64,000 nucleotides of DNA from Butyrivibrio sp. INlla21. GTDB taxonomy: Bacteria > Bacillota > Clostridia > Lachnospirales > Lachnospiraceae. Shown here piece after piece: positions 15,841 to 23,982 of the stretch (the stretch's first letter is position 1; every line of letters begins with the position of its first letter). The notes beneath the pieces were generated by a model. The model had not been told where the DNA came from. It saw only the letters and a program-made list of their open reading frames with translations, and made no database searches. The position numbers and the translations under genes were made by a program. The stretch covers positions 90,414-154,413 of the forward strand of contig NZ_FPCC01000007.1 of NCBI RefSeq assembly GCF_900116875.1, written 5' to 3'.

Positions 15841-18330
15841 ATGGATAACGAGAACAGACCTGTTGGAAGAAAAAAGAAAATAACCGAAGGTGGATCAGGC
15901 GTCCATAAAAGAGGCGAAGGCCTGGGAACAGGGCCTGTAGGACAGGGCGGCGGAATGTCACAGGGTCCGCAGTCTTCCGGCGATGATGAAGGAATGAGAC
16001 GATCATCCGGAAGAAGTCCGTTTTTCATGATAATAATATTACTTGTATTATTCCTTGGAGGCGGCGGAGGCCTGAGCACATTACTTGGTGGTGGCGGTTC
16101 GCAGACAGGAACGGCACCTTCTCAGGGACCTACAATATCGCAGCAACAAGGAACAACCACAGGAACAACACCCAATGTTGCGACAACTCCAAGCGACTCT
16201 TCACAGATGGGCTCGGGGCTTTCTACTCTTGCACAGCTCTTTGGCGGAGGAATGGGTTCATACTCCGGAGCAAACGTAAGCTCTGCTGCATGGAGCGGTG
16301 ATGCCAACACAGGCACACTCAACAGAGAGGTTGATCCCAAGGCAAGAGCTAAGCGCACTGTTATCAAAGGAAACGGACAGGATACCGTTACTATCATGAT
16401 GTACATGTGCGGAGCGGACCTTGAGTCAAGAGGCGGCATGGCATCCAAGGATCTTCAGGAGATGTTAAAGGCCAATATTGGAAACAACATTAACCTCCTA
16501 GTATATACGGGCGGCTGCAGACAGTGGCAGAATAATGTGGTTTCTAGCAAAACGAACCAGATATATCAGATCAAAGACGGAAAGATGTCTCTTTTGGTTG
16601 ATAATGTAGGAAACCTTCCTATGACCAAGCCCGATACTCTTTCAGCCTATATCAAATGGTCTGCAAAGAACTTTCCCGCAGACAGATATGAGCTTATTTT
16701 CTGGAATCACGGCGGCGGATCGACAGGCGGCTACGGCTATGACGAGCGCTTCGTTTCAGCGGGAGCAATGTCACTTGCTGGTATAAACACAGCACTTAAA
16801 GACGGCGGAGTTAATTTTGACTTTGTCGGATTTGATACATGCCTTATGGCAACGGTTGAGAACGCTCTTGTAGTTTCCAACTATGCAGATTACCTCATCG
16901 CATCCGAGGAGACAGAGCCGGGTGTAGGCTGGTACTATACAGATTGGCTTACTGCATTTGGAAGCAACACGTCAATGGAAACTCTTGATATCGGAAAGAA
17001 TATCATTGATTCCTTTACGGCAGCATGCGCTCAGACATGTCCGGGACAAAAGACAACGCTCTCAATGATTGATCTTGCGGAGCTTTCACAGACAGTTCCT
17101 ACAGAGCTTGCCGATTTCTCCAAGGATACAACAAATCTCATTAAGCAAAATGAGTTTGCGACAGTATCAAAGGCAAGAAGCAGCACGAGAGAATTTGCAC
17201 AGTCAAGGATCGATCAGGTCGACCTTATCGACTTCGCAAACAAGATGGATACAAAAGAAGCCAAGGAACTTGCCGATGTTCTTCGCGGAGCCATCAAATA
17301 CAACAAGACAAGCAGTAACATGACCAACGCATACGGTCTTTCAATCTACTTCCCTTACAAGACAGGAAGTAAGGTTGATTCGATGGTAAATACTTACCAG
17401 GTTATAGGAATGGACGAAGATTATGCAAAGTGCATTCAGAACTTTGCTCAGCTCGGAACAGCAGGACAGGTTGCAGGCGGCGGAACGCAGAGCCCGATGC
17501 CTTCTCTTTTCGGAGATATGCCAAGCAGTTCAGGCGGCGGATCTTCAGCGGAGCTTATAGGACAGCTCCTTTCAACCTTCCTTTCAAGTGACTTTAGCAG
17601 CATTTCAGGTCTTTCATCTTCAAACACAGACTTCTTCGGAAGAGACCTTGATATTGAAAAGACCGCGCAGTATATAGCAGACAACAGATTTAATCCCGAA
17701 GCACTTATCTGGACAACCAACGATAACGGCGAAGATGTTATTTCATTAACCGAAGACCAGTGGTCCAAGGTTGAGAACCTCGCACTCAACATGTTCTATG
17801 ATGACGGTGAGGGCTACATCGATCTTGGAATGGACAATGTCTTTGAGTTTGATGACAAAGGAAACCTTAAGTCTCAGAACGACAAGACATGGCTTGCGAT
17901 CGACGGCCAGGTTGTTCCTTACTATGTTGTCGACGTTCAGGGAGACAGCAGTGCATATCAGATAACAGGTCGCGTTCCCTGTCTTCTCAACGAGGAGCCT
18001 TCAAACCTTATCATCGTGTTTGATTCACAGAACGAAGACGGCTATGTTGCAGGTGCGGTAAGAGATTACAAGGACGACGAGACAGAGACTATCGCCAAGA
18101 ATTACACAGAGCTTGAAGAGGGCGATACCATTGACTTTGTCTGCGATTATTATACATATGACAAGAAATACCAAGATAGTTACCTTCTCGGAGAGCAGAT
18201 GGTCGTAAAGGGCAAAATGTCCGATATGGAGATCAGCAACGTATCCGTTGGAGAGGGAAAAGTGCTTGAGACATATCGCTTTACCGACATCTTCGGTCAG
18301 GACTACTGGACACCTGCACTTGAGCACTGA
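15841..18330 (+). CDS. Membrane-anchored clostripain-family (C11) cysteine protease
   Basis: An 829-residue protein of peptidase family C11. The start at 15841 follows GGAGGAACGAC; a longer in-frame start at 15745 lacks an SD. Residues 1-60 are polar and probably cytoplasmic, residues 60-78 form a transmembrane helix (FFMIIILLVLFLGG), followed by a Gly/Thr/Ser-rich linker. The protease core begins TVTIMMYMCGADLESR, with catalytic His290 in FWNHGGGS and Cys334 in GFDTCLMAT; both members of the dyad are intact. The C-terminal ~250 residues, after a second Gly/Ser-rich linker, have no feature I recognise. Clostripains cut after Arg and self-activate. The downstream Nudix gene lies 48 nt on. Substrate unknown. 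Confidence 0.9.
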   Translation: MDNENRPVGRKKKITEGGSGVHKRGEGLGTGPVGQGGGMSQGPQSSGDDEGMRRSSGRSPFFMIIILLVLFLGGGGGLSTLLGGGGSQTGTAPSQGPTISQQQGTTTGTTPNVATTPSDSSQMGSGLSTLAQLFGGGMGSYSGANVSSAAWSGDANTGTLNREVDPKARAKRTVIKGNGQDTVTIMMYMCGADLESRGGMASKDLQEMLKANIGNNINLLVYTGGCRQWQNNVVSSKTNQIYQIKDGKMSLLVDNVGNLPMTKPDTLSAYIKWSAKNFPADRYELIFWNHGGGSTGGYGYDERFVSAGAMSLAGINTALKDGGVNFDFVGFDTCLMATVENALVVSNYADYLIASEETEPGVGWYYTDWLTAFGSNTSMETLDIGKNIIDSFTAACAQTCPGQKTTLSMIDLAELSQTVPTELADFSKDTTNLIKQNEFATVSKARSSTREFAQSRIDQVDLIDFANKMDTKEAKELADVLRGAIKYNKTSSNMTNAYGLSIYFPYKTGSKVDSMVNTYQVIGMDEDYAKCIQNFAQLGTAGQVAGGGTQSPMPSLFGDMPSSSGGGSSAELIGQLLSTFLSSDFSSISGLSSSNTDFFGRDLDIEKTAQYIADNRFNPEALIWTTNDNGEDVISLTEDQWSKVENLALNMFYDDGEGYIDLGMDNVFEFDDKGNLKSQNDKTWLAIDGQVVPYYVVDVQGDSSAYQITGRVPCLLNEEPSNLIIVFDSQNEDGYVAGAVRDYKDDETETIAKNYTELEEGDTIDFVCDYYTYDKKYQDSYLLGEQMVVKGKMSDMEISNVSVGEGKVLETYRFTDIFGQDYWTPALEH

Positions 18331-18378
18331 TAAATGCCAAAAGGCCGGCAGATCATAATAAACTTTTCGGAGAATTAC

Positions 18379-18891
18379 ATGGACCGCTGTTTGACAACAC
18401 TTTGTTATCTTGAAAGAGATGACATGTACCTAATGATGCATAGGGTTTCCAAAAAGAATGACATAAACAAAGACAAGTGGATCGGCGTCGGAGGTCATTT
18501 TGAGGAAAACGAAAGTCCCGAGGACTGCATAAAAAGAGAAATCTTCGAGGAAACGGGATATGACATCAAAGAAGAGAAGATAAAATACAGGGCCGTTGTA
18601 ACTTTTATTTCCGACAAGGGCGACTATGAGCTCATGTCCCTGTTCACGGCAAAAGCCCCGGACTCGGAGCCAAAAGAGTGCGATGAAGGGGAACTTTCAT
18701 GGGTCAAAAAGAGTGATGTATTCAATTTAAATCTCTGGGACGGAGACAAGATCTTTTTAAAGCTTCTGGAAGACAGCAAAGATTTCTTTTCCCTAAAGCT
18801 TTCTTATGACATAAACGACAGACTTAAGGAAGCGGTACTTAATGGGAAAAAACTGGATTACAAAGCAATACTTAATAAGATAGACGAATAA
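18379..18891 (+). CDS. Nudix hydrolase (MutT/8-oxo-dGTPase type)
   Basis: A 170-residue Nudix enzyme that hydrolyses a nucleoside diphosphate linked to another group; the MutT-like layout suggests sanitation of oxidised nucleotides. The complete Nudix box GGHFEENESPEDCIKREIFEETGY is present at about residues 39-62 with all catalytic Glu residues. The start at 18379 (MDRCLTTLCYLERDD) is favoured by TCGGAGA just upstream and by family length; an in-frame ATG at 18334 lacks an SD. A strong hairpin follows the stop codon. Confidence 0.88.
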   Translation: MDRCLTTLCYLERDDMYLMMHRVSKKNDINKDKWIGVGGHFEENESPEDCIKREIFEETGYDIKEEKIKYRAVVTFISDKGDYELMSLFTAKAPDSEPKECDEGELSWVKKSDVFNLNLWDGDKIFLKLLEDSKDFFSLKLSYDINDRLKEAVLNGKKLDYKAILNKIDE

Positions 18892-18896
18892 TTACT

Positions 18897-18924
18897 CTGC
18901 GGGCGGCCCACGGGTCGCTCGCAG
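18897..18924 (+). terminator. G+C-rich hairpin after Nudix gene
   Basis: CTGCGGGCGGCCC and GGTCGCTCGCAG pair around an ACG loop with a few wobble pairs or mismatches. There is no U tract (CATTATTTAAA follows), so it may be a weak terminator or an mRNA end-stabilising stem. Confidence 0.45.
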
Positions 18925-18948
18925 CATTATTTAAAGAGGTTATAAGTT

Positions 18949-19758
18949 TTGGAAGAAAAGACACGGGATTTCCTCGCAGGTCGAATAAAAGATCTGGCAA
19001 CAAGGGCATACATGAATAACTTTGTCACCCACACCGATTTTCTCTCGGTGTCGGAGCTTGCCTGCTTTTATCAGATACTTGCAAGCGAAGGAGTCTCATC
19101 AAACAGCAACATATACTGCGGCGCCAGGTTCGTTGTTTACGGCGGGGCAAAAGAAGCAGAGCGAGCGATGGTCTGTTTTTTACCCGATTACCTGGACGAA
19201 GAGAGTTTTCTTTTGGCAGAAAAAGAGGAACCGACGGTTCTTGAATGTGTACGCATAAGGCCCGTAAACGCGAAGTTTGCGGATGATCTTAATCACAGAG
19301 ATTATCTTGGATCCGTTATGAATCTCGGAATCGAAAGAGATCAGATAGGAGATATCCTTATAGATGAAAGGCAGGCTTTTCTGTTTGCGACATCAGACAT
19401 TGCAGAAATGCTCTGCAAGGAGCTGATTCGCATCAGACATACCTCGGTAAAATGTGAAAAGGTAAAGGTAAGTGATTGCAATGTGGAGCCCAGATTTGAG
19501 GAGGTTAGCGGAAGTGTTGCTTCTGAACGAATTGATGCAATTCTGGCCTTTGTATATCATCTCTCCAGATCGGAGGCTCAGAAACTGATAGAATCCGAGT
19601 CGGTGTTTATCGACGGAAAGACGGCATATAGCGGCGGGTATGATCTTAAACCCGGCGCAAGGGTGTCTGCGAAAGGCCACGGAAAGTTTATATATCTGGG
19701 GACCACAAATACAACAAGAAAAGGCAGGTTGTTCGTAAAGATAAAGCTTTTTGCCTAA
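18949..19758 (+). CDS. YlmH-type S4 RNA-binding protein
   Basis: A 269-residue cytosolic protein. The C-terminal S4 domain (about residues 180-250) reads SERIDAILAFVYHLSRSEAQKLIESESVFIDGKTAYSGGYDLKPGARVSAKGHGKF; the N-terminal two thirds match the YlmH layout including LNHRDYLGSVMNLGIERDQIGDI. YlmH is encoded in many Firmicutes in the division gene cluster and has been linked to ribosome-associated quality control. Here it is away from sepF and divIVA. Start is TTG at 18949 after AAAGAGGTTATAAG. Confidence 0.92.
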   Translation: MEEKTRDFLAGRIKDLATRAYMNNFVTHTDFLSVSELACFYQILASEGVSSNSNIYCGARFVVYGGAKEAERAMVCFLPDYLDEESFLLAEKEEPTVLECVRIRPVNAKFADDLNHRDYLGSVMNLGIERDQIGDILIDERQAFLFATSDIAEMLCKELIRIRHTSVKCEKVKVSDCNVEPRFEEVSGSVASERIDAILAFVYHLSRSEAQKLIESESVFIDGKTAYSGGYDLKPGARVSAKGHGKFIYLGTTNTTRKGRLFVKIKLFA

Positions 19759-19762
19759 TGGT

Positions 19763-20305
19763 TTATAAGAGCTTTTCCACGCATGAAGCTACATCGGACA
19801 TCTTCTGAGTGGGCTCAAAACGAGCAACAACGTTGCCGTTCCTATCAATAACAAATTTGGTGAAGTTCCACTTGATGTCGGGATTATTCTTGTAATCCTT
19901 ATCGATCTTCTTGAGCATTACATTCATGGCAAGGGCAGCAGGTCCTTTTCCGAAGCCCTCAAATCCCTTCTGAGACTTGAGATATTCATATAAAGGAAGC
20001 TGATTCTCGCCGTTTACATCAGACTTGGTCATCTGAGGGAACTTGGTGTTGTAATGAAGCTGACAGAATTCATGGATCTCTTCATCGGTTCCGGGAGTCT
20101 GACCTGCGAACTGGTTGCAGGGGATATCAAGAACTTCAAAGCCTCTGTCATGGAACTTCTCATACATCTCTTCGATATCCTTGTAATGAGGAGTAAAGCC
20201 GCAGCCCGTAGCAGTGTTTACAACGAGCACGACCTTATCCTTGAAGGAATCGAGTTTAACCTCGTTGCCGTTTGTATCGGTAACAGAATAATCATAAAAA
20301 TTCAT
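19763..20305 (-). CDS. Glutathione peroxidase-family thiol peroxidase (Cys type)
   Basis: A 180-residue peroxidase reducing H2O2 or organic hydroperoxides, in bacteria like this normally with thioredoxin as donor. The catalytic Cys35 lies in NTATGCGFTPHY; the partner Gln is in PCNQFAGQ (Gln65) and the Trp in IKWNFTKF; a resolving Cys candidate is in HEFCQLHY. There is no TGA/Sec codon. The ATG follows GGAGGT. It has a consensus promoter with an inverted repeat in the spacer (20360-20388) and is convergent with ylmH, whose stop is only 4 nt away. Confidence 0.93.
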   Translation of the reverse strand: MNFYDYSVTDTNGNEVKLDSFKDKVVLVVNTATGCGFTPHYKDIEEMYEKFHDRGFEVLDIPCNQFAGQTPGTDEEIHEFCQLHYNTKFPQMTKSDVNGENQLPLYEYLKSQKGFEGFGKGPAALAMNVMLKKIDKDYKNNPDIKWNFTKFVIDRNGNVVARFEPTQKMSDVASCVEKLL

Positions 20306-20359
20306 GGTAAATACCTCCGTGAATATAAAACAAAAACAACAAACAATTGATTTAACTAA

Positions 20360-20388
20360 ATTATATTGCGCACAATCTAAAATGTCAA
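20360..20388 (-). promoter_or_regulatory. Consensus promoter with embedded operator-like repeat (gpx)
   Basis: Read on the minus strand: TTGACA, a 17-nt spacer, TATAAT, the perfect sigma-A consensus. Within the spacer, abutting the -10, is the inverted repeat ATTGTGCGCAAT (20365-20376). MarR/OhrR-type peroxide sensors bind repeats of this ATTG..CAAT type, so redox control is an attractive inference. Confidence 0.7.
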
Positions 20389-20450
20389 TACCTGTTGCAA
20401 ATATTTTTGGTGGACCTTATAGTTTAATAAGGATATAAGGCGGATGAGGA

Positions 20451-21386
20451 ATGAGTAATTATATTATTTTTGACCTTGAATGGAATCAGGGTGAAGCACC
20501 GGTCACGGTTGACGGTAAGACTCTCTCTTTTGAGATTGTTGAGATAGGTGCTGTTAAACTTAATGAAGAAAAGAAAAAAGTAGGCGAATTCAGTAGACTG
20601 ATAAAGCCTCAGATACATAAGCAGATGCACAAGATAACGGGGAAACTGATACATCTTTCGATGGAAGATCTTGAGGACGGTGTTTCTTTTCAGGAAGCAG
20701 CTTCGGATTTCCTTGAATGGTGCGGCGAAGATCCCAAGTTTTGCAGCTGGGGACCTCTTGATCTGACCGAGTTTCAGCGCAATCTTGATTTCTTCGGAAT
20801 GCCTCTTCTTTCGGACAGGCCACTTCCTTTTTACGATGTTCAAAAGCTTTACAGTCTTGCGTATGACGACGGAAGGACCAGAAAATCTCTTGAATCCGCT
20901 GTGGAAGAATTGGGACTTGAAAGTGATATTCCTTTTCACAGAGCGCTTTCTGACGCAATCTACACGGCCGAGATATTTAAGGGCTTCGGAGAAAAGATAC
21001 TTAGCAAGATCTCTTTTGACACCTATGTAACACCCAAGACCAAGAAGCAAGAGATCAAGATTATCTTTGATAATTATGAGAAATATATCTCCAGGGAGTT
21101 TGACACCAAAGAGGATATTCTTGAAAATATGGAGATCATGAGCACCAAATGCTATCTCTGTAAAAAGAACATCCGAAGGAAGGTCAAGTGGTTTACTCCA
21201 AACGGTAAGCACTATTATGCAGTGGCTTATTGCGAGAAGCACGGATTCATGAAGGCCAAGGTTAGGATAAAAAAGGCTGAGAACGGAAGACTCTTTGTGA
21301 TAAAGACCTGCAGATTTATTCCGGTTGAAGATGTCGAAGACATGAAGGCCAAACAAAGAAAAATAAAGAAAAGACAAAAGCCATGA
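20451..21386 (+). CDS. DEDDh 3'-5' exonuclease with C-terminal Cys motif
   Basis: A 311-residue exonuclease-fold protein (DnaQ/ERI-1/KapD-like). ExoI is IIFDLEWNQ with the metal-binding Asp and Glu, ExoII is around FCSWGPLDLTEFQRNL, ExoIII is FHRALSDAIYTAEIF with the His and final Asp. Beyond the nuclease (after about residue 185) is a tail with CYLCKKNIRRKVKWFTPNGKHYYAVAYCEKHG, a CxxC...CxxH pattern that may bind zinc. Substrate may be RNA or DNA ends; unknown. Starts at ATG 20451 with GGATGAGGA close by; divergent from gpx. Confidence 0.88.
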   Translation: MSNYIIFDLEWNQGEAPVTVDGKTLSFEIVEIGAVKLNEEKKKVGEFSRLIKPQIHKQMHKITGKLIHLSMEDLEDGVSFQEAASDFLEWCGEDPKFCSWGPLDLTEFQRNLDFFGMPLLSDRPLPFYDVQKLYSLAYDDGRTRKSLESAVEELGLESDIPFHRALSDAIYTAEIFKGFGEKILSKISFDTYVTPKTKKQEIKIIFDNYEKYISREFDTKEDILENMEIMSTKCYLCKKNIRRKVKWFTPNGKHYYAVAYCEKHGFMKAKVRIKKAENGRLFVIKTCRFIPVEDVEDMKAKQRKIKKRQKP

Positions 21387-21410
21387 CCTCTAAAAAATCA
21401 TGGCTTTAAT
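21377..21410. terminator. Bidirectional terminator between exonuclease and dacA
   Basis: A 10-bp perfect stem AAAGCCATGA/TCATGGCTTT with an 11-nt loop, flanked by A-rich and T-rich ends. The exonuclease stop codon lies inside the left arm, and the convergent dacA gene ends about 15 nt to the right. Confidence 0.8.
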
Positions 21411-21425
21411 TATATAATTATCAGA

Positions 21426-22922
21426 TCAGAATTTTCTGGATCCCGAACGCCATTTCTTGAATTCGCGTTTTCTTCGTTTATATCTGATCCTATCACTTTT
21501 TGAAGAAAACTTACGGTTTGATGTGACTTTTGTTGACATCGAACCTGAGAACAGCGAGATCAGAACAATCGCGGCGGCTATAATAAGAAGGATCTTTACA
21601 TTTATAAATATCGGTTTTGCCGCATGAACTTCATTGGCGGTTGAGCCCTGTTGTCCTGAGTAGGAAACAAGCGCTTTTCCCACGGGAGTTTTGTTATAAG
21701 TATAAGTAATCTTGGCAACGGCCGAAGGATCTTCCTTTTTATCTTCGTCCGTGAGGTCATATGAGACCGTGTATTCAGTATCTTCAATCTTGGCGGTCTT
21801 TGGAAGGATCACCTTATCGGAACCGTTAAGACTCAGGATCGTACCGGACTTACCGAAAACGTCATTGTCCGATTCAAAGAAAAGTGAGTCATCAGGCATA
21901 TATCTTGTATCGTTGTCTGCGATATTTACCGCTCCGAAGTTGTTGAATGCATAATCAAACAAAGTGACCGTATCAATGAACTGCTCGGGAGAATCCTCCA
22001 TGAAGACAACGCAGATCAGTCTCATTCCGTTCTTTTCAGCACAGGTTACAAGAGTTTCTTTTGCAAGATCCGTGTATCCCGTCTTTCCGCCGATGATACC
22101 TTCGTAGCTGACTTCTCCGGTAATAAGCTTGTGCTTGTTATTCAGATAGAAGTCATCGGGCTGCGTTGAAGTAGCCGTGAAGTGATATCTTGGAGTGTTT
22201 GCCACCTTACAGAGAAGTTCGTTATTAAAAAACTGTCTTGATATAAGTGCAAGGTCATAGGCGCTGGTATAGTGATCGGCGCGCTGAAGACCGTTGGTGT
22301 TTGAAAAATGGGTGTTGGTACATCCGATGTCCGCAGCTCTTTTGTTCATGAGATCAACAAAAGCATCTATACTTCCGCTCACATGCTCGGCTACGGCGTT
22401 GGCAACTTCGTTGGCACTTCCGACCATGATTCCGTAGAGAGCCTGCTCAAGCGATATTGACTGTCCGACATCCATTCCGATGCTCGAACCGTCGTGAGGA
22501 ACACTGAAAACGGCCTCGTTTGAGAATTTAATCTTATCATTAAGATTGGCGCCTTCAACAGCGAGAAGACAAGTCATGATCTTGGTGGTACTGGCCGGAT
22601 ACAGCTCTTCATTAATGTTCTTGGCATAGAGGATCGTACCGGTCTCTGCTTCCATAACAATGGCTGATTTGGCATTGATGGAAGGCCCCTGAGGCCAGCT
22701 GTCTATAAGATTGCTCTGTATCGGAAGAGCTCTCCTCTCTTCAGCCTCCATCAGCTTACCGGGATCGCCTTCTTTGACTTCTTCCTCCGCATAAATGGTT
22801 TGTGTCAAAAAAGAAAACGATAAAGCGATTGTCAAAAGGGCTAAAGATATTTTATTTAATTTTTTCCTGTAATTCGCATGTAGTATGTTGTTCATCGTAT
22901 GTAAATAATACAATACTTCCAA
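21426..22922 (-). CDS. dacA: D-alanyl-D-alanine carboxypeptidase (peptidase S11)
   Basis: A penicillin-binding protein of about 490 residues that trims the terminal D-Ala of peptidoglycan stem peptides. Catalytic motifs are intact: SxxK in PASTTKIMT, SxN in GSANEVANAV and KTG in GGKTGYTD. An N-terminal signal (KKLNKISLALLTIALSFSFLTQTIYA) precedes a mature part, and a C-terminal hydrophobic helix (KILLIIAAAIVLISLF) plus basic tail anchors it. Two starts are possible: TTG at 22922 or ATG at 22895; neither has an SD, and the ATG lies 9 nt after a TATTAT box with TTGCCC 17 nt further up, so I favour a leaderless start at 22895. Divergent from trmB. Confidence 0.93.
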   Translation of the reverse strand: MEVLYYLHTMNNILHANYRKKLNKISLALLTIALSFSFLTQTIYAEEEVKEGDPGKLMEAEERRALPIQSNLIDSWPQGPSINAKSAIVMEAETGTILYAKNINEELYPASTTKIMTCLLAVEGANLNDKIKFSNEAVFSVPHDGSSIGMDVGQSISLEQALYGIMVGSANEVANAVAEHVSGSIDAFVDLMNKRAADIGCTNTHFSNTNGLQRADHYTSAYDLALISRQFFNNELLCKVANTPRYHFTATSTQPDDFYLNNKHKLITGEVSYEGIIGGKTGYTDLAKETLVTCAEKNGMRLICVVFMEDSPEQFIDTVTLFDYAFNNFGAVNIADNDTRYMPDDSLFFESDNDVFGKSGTILSLNGSDKVILPKTAKIEDTEYTVSYDLTDEDKKEDPSAVAKITYTYNKTPVGKALVSYSGQQGSTANEVHAAKPIFINVKILLIIAAAIVLISLFSGSMSTKVTSNRKFSSKSDRIRYKRRKREFKKWRSGSRKF

Positions 22923-22933
22923 ATCGAGGGCAA
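22905..22933 (-). promoter_or_regulatory. Promoter placing dacA start at or near the 5' end of mRNA
   Basis: On the minus strand: TTGCCC, 17 nt, TATTAT (22905-22910), then 9 nt to ATG at 22895. No SD lies between. If correct the untranslated leader would be at most about 3 nt. Confidence 0.45.
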
Positions 22934-22976
22934 ATGTTGTAAAATTCTTTTATAAGATATACAGGTAGGAATAGAA

Positions 22977-23627
22977 ATGCGTTTACGTAATATTGCGGGT
23001 TCAAGAGAAGTTATTGCGGAGAGTAAGTTCACCGTCAAGGAGCCCGAGAAGATGAAAGGCCTCTGGAAAAAAGAGGTATTTGGTAATGACAATAAGATCC
23101 ATATTGAGATAGGAATGGGTAAGGGAAGATTTCTCATGGACATGGCAGCCCTCCATCCCGATATCAATTATGTTGGAATAGAGAAATATTCAAGTGTTCT
23201 TTTACGTGCCATCCAGAAGCAGGAACAGCTCCTTCTTCCCAATGTTATTTTTATAAGGATGGATGCGGAGAATATATGCGACGTGTTCGCTCCTTCAGAG
23301 GTCGACAGAATATATCTTAATTTCTCAGACCCCTGGCCCAAGGACAGACACGCCAAGAGACGCCTTCCTTCAAGAGAGTTTCTTAAGAGATACGACAAGA
23401 TACTTGTTCCGGACGGCGTGGTTGAGTTTAAGACGGACAACGAAGACTTGTTTAATTTTGCACTTGAGGAGGTTGAGCCGGCAGGTTGGACATTGGATGC
23501 AGTCACGCGTGATCTTCATAACGATCCCGTTATGAACGAGAACAACGTGATGACCGAGTATGAAGAGAGATTCTCTTCCATGGGCAATCCGATTTTTAAA
23601 TACATCGTAAGCAGAAAGGGGACCTAA
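22977..23627 (+). CDS. trmB: tRNA (guanine-N7)-methyltransferase
   Basis: Methylates G46 in the variable loop of tRNAs using S-adenosylmethionine. At 216 residues it has the usual length. The SAM-binding motif is IHIEIGMGKGRFL, and the family signature NFSDPWPKDRHAKRRLPSREFL is complete, followed by VEFKTDNEDLF and EYEERF near the C-terminus. ATG follows a GGTAGGAATAG site. It ends 2 nt before trxA, so both are in one operon. Confidence 0.95.
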   Translation: MRLRNIAGSREVIAESKFTVKEPEKMKGLWKKEVFGNDNKIHIEIGMGKGRFLMDMAALHPDINYVGIEKYSSVLLRAIQKQEQLLLPNVIFIRMDAENICDVFAPSEVDRIYLNFSDPWPKDRHAKRRLPSREFLKRYDKILVPDGVVEFKTDNEDLFNFALEEVEPAGWTLDAVTRDLHNDPVMNENNVMTEYEERFSSMGNPIFKYIVSRKGT

Positions 23628-23629
23628 TT

Positions 23630-23950
23630 ATGGACTACAGTTTAAACAGCCAGAATTTCGAAGCGGAAGTTTTACAGAGCAAATTGCCGGTATTAGTTGA
23701 TTTCTCAGCTGACTGGTGTGGGCCTTGCAAGATGATGGCCCCCATGATGGATGAGTTTGCCGAGGAGTATGAAGGCGAGCTTAAGGTTATGAAGATCAAT
23801 GTAGATCAGTCACCCGACATAGCCCAGAAATACAATGTTATGTCCATACCGATGTTTGCATTCTTCAAAGGCGGAGAAGTCGTAGACACAGCGGTTGGAG
23901 CACTTAACAAAACAAAATTACAGGGAATAATCGATAAGGTGCTGGCTTAA
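23630..23950 (+). CDS. trxA: Thioredoxin
   Basis: A 106-residue thiol-disulfide carrier with the active site WCGPC (Cys30 and Cys33) and the cis-Pro in SIPMFAFFKGGE. It probably serves ribonucleotide and peroxide reduction in the cytosol, including the Cys glutathione peroxidase encoded at 19763. It is coupled to trmB (2-nt gap, GGGGACC region as ribosome site) and followed by a hairpin that includes its stop codon. Confidence 0.96.
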   Translation: MDYSLNSQNFEAEVLQSKLPVLVDFSADWCGPCKMMAPMMDEFAEEYEGELKVMKINVDQSPDIAQKYNVMSIPMFAFFKGGEVVDTAVGALNKTKLQGIIDKVLA

Positions 23951-23962
23951 AAAGCCAGCACT
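23940..23962 (+). terminator. Hairpin overlapping the trxA stop codon
   Basis: GTGCTGGC(TT) pairs with (AA)GCCAGCAC around an AAA-type loop. The following sequence is TATTTATAG, a poor U tract, so it may only partly terminate transcription into the SH3 protein gene 20 nt on. Confidence 0.5.
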
Positions 23963-23982
23963 ATTTATAGAGGAGTAAAGTT

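Noticed and set aside
20424..21377. 317-codon open frame antisense to the exonuclease gene
   Set aside because: It is a full antisense shadow of a protein with complete exonuclease motifs; it has no SD and an implausible composition.
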